This document shows positions 7,483 through 12,174 of a stretch of DNA of 12,174 bases, in pieces. This DNA is from an uncultured Eggerthellaceae bacterium (lineage in GTDB: Bacteria > Actinomycetota > Coriobacteriia > Coriobacteriales > Eggerthellaceae), in contig CAJTXX010000057.1 in assembly GCA_910584145.1 (NCBI GenBank), forward strand, positions 1-12,174. Reading direction: 5' to 3'. The notes under the pieces are model-generated. The model was given only the letters and a program-made list of their open reading frames with translations, did not search any database and was not told where the DNA came from. A program made the translations under genes and the position numbers. The first letter of the stretch is position 1, and each line of letters begins with the position of its first letter.

Positions 7483-7487
7483 CTCCT
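7483..7487 (-). promoter_or_regulatory. Ribosome binding site that decides a GTG start
   Basis: AGGAG on the minus strand lies 5 nt before the GTG at 7477, directly after the acnA stop codon. An ATG at 7479 is even nearer, but its frame gives a short Arg/Ala-rich product that lacks the membrane protein sequence. The GTG is therefore taken as the start. Confidence 0.75.
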
Positions 7488-7488
7488 T

Positions 7489-10143
<2,655 letters not shown>

Positions 10144-10151
10144 GCGCCCTT

Positions 10152-10159
10152 CTCCCTCC
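10152..10159 (-). promoter_or_regulatory. Ribosome binding site that sets the acnA start
   Basis: GGAGGGAG on the minus strand lies 8 nt before the ATG at 10143, in the short icd-acnA spacer. The competing ATG at 10161 overlaps its first bases and has only CTGTAGCAGC upstream. Confidence 0.7.
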
Positions 10160-10165
10160 ATGCTG

Positions 10166-11254
10166 CTACAGCTCTTCTATCTTGCGTATGAGCTCCTCGG
10201 TGAACCCGGTGCACGTCGCCGGCTCACCCTCGCGCCCATCGCGGCGGATATCCCCGGTCAGGCACCGGCCTTCCGCATACACCGTCCGCACGCCAGCGCG
10301 GATGCGGCTCGCCGCATCCTGCTCGCCCAGATGGTCGAGCATCATGGCTGCCGACAGTATCTGCGCCGTCGGGTTCGCCAAGTTCTTACCGGCGATGTCC
10401 GGCGCGCTGCCATGCACCGCCTCGAACACCGCGTACTCCTTGCCGATATTCGCACCCGGAGCAAGCCCCAGGCCGCCCACGAGCCCCGCTGCCAGATCGC
10501 TCGCGATATCCCCATACAGATTCGGGAACACGATCACGTCGAACTGGGTGGGGTCCATCACCATATTCATGCAGAAAGCGTCAACGATACGGTCATCGAA
10601 GGCCATCCGGCCCTCGAAGCCCTGAGCCACATCGCGCGCCACGCTCAGGAACAAGCCGTCGGAATGCTTCATGATGTTCGCCTTGTGCACCGCGGTCACC
10701 TTGTGCCGGCCCTGCTTCACCGCATAATCGAACGCGAACTCCACGATATTCTTCGTTGCGCCGATGGAGATGGGCTTGATCGAGATGCCCGAGTCCTTCG
10801 CGATGCTGCCCGCGCCCTGCGCTTCGATGAAGTCGATCAGCTCGAGCGCCTTGCTCGTGCCCTCCTCGAACTCGATGCCCGCGTACAGGTCCTCTGTATT
10901 CTCGCGCACGATGACCAGATCGACATCGTCATAGCGACCGCCCGCTCCCGGGATGCTCATCACCGGGCGCAGGTTCACATACAGGTTCAAGCTCTTGCGA
11001 AGCGCCACGTTCACGCTGCGGAAGCCCGTTCCCACCGGTGTGGTGCACGGGCCCTTGATGGCGACCTTATTGCGCTTCACCGCCTCGATGGTCGCATCGG
11101 GCAGCGGGGTCCCATACTTGTCGATGCACCCGGCGCCAGCCTCAGCCAGCTCCCATTCGATATCAGCGCCGCTGGCAGCCACCACCTGCTGCATCGCTGC
11201 CGACGTCTCTGTGCCTATGCCATCTCCCGGGATGAGCGTGACCGTGTGTCGCAT
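10166..11254 (-). CDS. icd: Isocitrate dehydrogenase, probably NAD-dependent
   Basis: The enzyme oxidatively decarboxylates isocitrate to 2-oxoglutarate with a divalent metal ion. The 362-residue product belongs to the isocitrate/isopropylmalate dehydrogenase family and is nearer NAD-type subunits (330-370) than E. coli Icd (416). Substrate residues are S80, N82 and R86 in FRSVNVALRKSLNLYVNLRP, R96 and R117; Y124 lies in RENTEDLYAG, K191 in HKANIMKHSDG, and metal-binding aspartates at 225, 249 and 253. Cofactor choice shows in HGSAPDIAGKNLANP (281-295): Asp286-Ile287 replace the Lys-Tyr of NADP enzymes, arguing for NAD. Homoisocitrate or isopropylmalate activity cannot be excluded by eye, but SVNVALRK and the neighbouring aconitase favour isocitrate. 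The ATG at 11254 follows GGAGGGGG by 6 nt. No clear sigma-70 promoter is visible in the 138-nt spacer upstream. Confidence 0.92.
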   Translation of the reverse strand: MRHTVTLIPGDGIGTETSAAMQQVVAASGADIEWELAEAGAGCIDKYGTPLPDATIEAVKRNKVAIKGPCTTPVGTGFRSVNVALRKSLNLYVNLRPVMSIPGAGGRYDDVDLVIVRENTEDLYAGIEFEEGTSKALELIDFIEAQGAGSIAKDSGISIKPISIGATKNIVEFAFDYAVKQGRHKVTAVHKANIMKHSDGLFLSVARDVAQGFEGRMAFDDRIVDAFCMNMVMDPTQFDVIVFPNLYGDIASDLAAGLVGGLGLAPGANIGKEYAVFEAVHGSAPDIAGKNLANPTAQILSAAMMLDHLGEQDAASRIRAGVRTVYAEGRCLTGDIRRDGREGEPATCTGFTEELIRKIEEL

Positions 11255-11302
11255 CGTATTCCCCCTCCGTAAAAAGAATGCGTATCGCTGTCATAGCTGC
11301 TG

Positions 11303-11318
11303 AAAGGCATGCGCCTCT
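11303..11318 (-). other. Small hairpin in the spacer upstream of icd
   Basis: On the transcribed strand AGAGGC pairs with GCCUUU around a GCAU loop (6 bp, one G-U). The U residues are within the stem, not after it, so it is a poor terminator. It lies about 50 nt upstream of the icd start and may be part of the 5' leader. Function is unknown. Confidence 0.3.
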
Positions 11319-11367
11319 GCTCTATCAGGAAAGATCGTCGCGCACGCGGCCGCATGAGCCAGCGCAC

Positions 11368-11383
11368 TGCATGCGCGCATGCA
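11368..11383. repeat. 16-bp perfect palindrome between icd and the HEAT-like gene
   Basis: TGCATGCGCGCATGCA is exactly self-complementary and starts 10 nt after the stop codon of the HEAT-like gene. It could be an operator for a dimeric regulator of icd-acnA or the base of an RNA hairpin. No U tract follows on the minus strand, so it is not a standard terminator. GCATGC words recur in this spacer. No known binding site is recognised. Confidence 0.5.
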
Positions 11384-11392
11384 CAGGTGGGC

Positions 11393-11995
11393 TTATCGCA
11401 GATTCTCCTCGATCTGCGACGCGCGCTTCTTCAGCATGCCCTTGCCATTCTCGGCATCGAACTTCATCCGCGCAGCTAGCTCCTCCTTTACCTGGGAAGA
11501 GAGCTTGCCAGCCGAGAAGTCGACTACCGCGATGAGCATGTCCTGGAATTCGAGGTCGCCGTGATAGCACTGGATGCACTCGTCGATCAGCGGCCACACC
11601 TTCTCCGACCTGTTCTCAGTAGTGGAGCCGTAACGGCAGAGGAAGCGCATAGCGGCGAGGCGCAGCGGGCCGCTATCCTCGTCATAGAGCGCCGTCTCAG
11701 CGCCCGGCACTGCCTTCTCGCACGGGCGAGCATCCACCGCGACGAGCTCGGTCAGCGCATCCAAGCACTCCCAGCGCGTCTGGGCCTCGGGGCGGTTCAG
11801 CGCGTCGATGATGCTCTTCGAATGCGGCTCTAGGAGCTCGGGCTTCTCCTTCGCGATAGCCGCGAGGATCGCAGCCGACTGCTGCCGCTCACGCCTTGAG
11901 GACCCCTCCAGCGCCGCGACATAAGCCTCCAGCTGCTTCTTGCTCTTCAATGCCTTCTCGGCCTGCTGCTTGATCTCTTCGGCTCGCGTGCTCAA
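11393..11995 (-). CDS. HEAT/ARM-like helical repeat protein
   Basis: The 200-residue protein has no signal peptide or membrane helix and is predicted to be cytoplasmic. After a charged helical start (EEIKQQAEKALKSKKQLEAY) it consists of paired amphipathic helices at roughly 35-40 residue spacing: around QQSAAILAAIAKEKPELLEP, WECLDALTELVAVD, GPLRLAAMRFLCRYG and KVWPLIDECIQCY. It ends in a basic helix (KKRASQIEENLR). The pattern fits HEAT/ARM-like repeats used as protein-binding scaffolds; no catalytic motif is seen. It starts at TTG (11995): AGGAG lies 6 nt upstream, an in-frame TAG is four codons upstream, and no ATG or GTG offers a better start. It precedes icd by 138 nt on the same strand, so a shared transcript is possible but unproven. 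The specific partner is unknown. Confidence 0.8.
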   Translation of the reverse strand: MSTRAEEIKQQAEKALKSKKQLEAYVAALEGSSRRERQQSAAILAAIAKEKPELLEPHSKSIIDALNRPEAQTRWECLDALTELVAVDARPCEKAVPGAETALYDEDSGPLRLAAMRFLCRYGSTTENRSEKVWPLIDECIQCYHGDLEFQDMLIAVVDFSAGKLSSQVKEELAARMKFDAENGKGMLKKRASQIEENLR

Positions 11996-12031
11996 TATAC
12001 ACTCCTAGAAATGCGCTTTTATCAAATGATG

Positions 12032-12037
12032 ATTATA
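12032..12037 (-). promoter_or_regulatory. -10 box upstream of the HEAT-like gene
   Basis: The minus strand reads TATAAT, a perfect -10 hexamer, in an AT-rich patch 36 nt upstream of the TTG start. The best -35 at 17 nt (TCGGTA) matches only three of six positions. A start near 12025 would give a leader of about 30 nt. Confidence 0.45.
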
Positions 12038-12142
12038 TCGCACAGAGCCAACGATACCGAGACGAACTCGCCCACCTGCACGAACTCTCTCGGCCTCTGT
12101 TCCCGAGCGTCCGTCCGCAAGGAAGATGCCCCCATATGCAAG
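12038..12142. other. Intergenic stretch with no visible gene
   Basis: This stretch lies between the -10 box of the HEAT-like gene and the hairpin at the right edge. I see no open frame with a ribosome site, no tRNA-like fold and no repeat. It could contain the -35 region and upstream promoter sequence. Confidence 0.4.
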
Positions 12143-12165
12143 AAGACCGCCTCTCAGGCGGTCTT
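12143..12165. terminator. Perfect hairpin at the right edge, likely terminator
   Basis: AAGACCGCC and GGCGGTCTT form a perfect 9-bp stem around a 5-nt loop. Flanking sequence gives UCUUUC on the plus strand and UCUUCUUGC on the minus strand, so the T tracts are short. It probably ends a gene that lies outside the window; which strand it serves cannot be told. Confidence 0.6.
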
Positions 12166-12174
12166 TCGATCTCG

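Noticed and set aside
11325..11597. A 90-residue minus-strand frame overlapping the end of the HEAT-like gene
   Set aside because: It is out of frame with the clear 200-residue gene, has no ribosome site and shows no domain.

Overview
The window is GC-rich, and every gene I can support lies on the minus strand, so transcription runs from right to left. The L7/L12 and L10 sequences, the tandem Pip/YhgE proteins, the NAD-type isocitrate dehydrogenase beside an AcnA-type aconitase, and the GC-rich codon use together suggest a gut-type Coriobacteriia actinobacterium (Eggerthellaceae-like). That placement is inference from general sequence character, not from a marker comparison.

In transcription order, the right edge holds a perfect 9-bp hairpin (12143-12165), then a TATAAT box and a TTG-started gene for a 200-residue helical-repeat (HEAT/ARM-like) protein (11393-11995). 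A 138-bp gap containing a 16-bp perfect palindrome follows. Next is an apparent operon: icd (NAD-type isocitrate dehydrogenase), acnA (aconitase A, 22 nt after icd), and an uncharacterised 643-residue three-helix membrane protein with a large predicted external domain (11 nt after acnA). A strong intrinsic terminator at 5488-5518 closes it. icd and acnA together supply the citrate to 2-oxoglutarate segment of the TCA cycle; no citrate synthase is in the window.

The second unit is two paralogous Pip/YhgE membrane proteins of 795 and 649 residues. Their genes overlap by 8 nt, which implies translational coupling and perhaps a hetero-oligomer. The upstream one carries an extra C-terminal two-helix module.

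The third unit is rplJ-rplL (L10 and L7/L12; rplL runs off the left edge). Its likely promoter sits inside the end of the second YhgE gene, with the stop codon forming part of the -10 box. The roughly 210-nt leader carries a recognisable L10-leader fold, a 12-bp attenuator terminator with a U tract, and an explicit competing antiterminator pairing. This fits autogenous control by the L10-L12 complex through transcription attenuation. The same attenuator is the only terminator seen downstream of the YhgE pair.

The most promising items for new biology are the uncharacterised membrane protein cotranscribed with aconitase and the overlapping YhgE pair. The best-supported regulatory observation is the L10 attenuator. 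I saw no tRNA, rRNA, CRISPR array, insertion sequence or phage genes.
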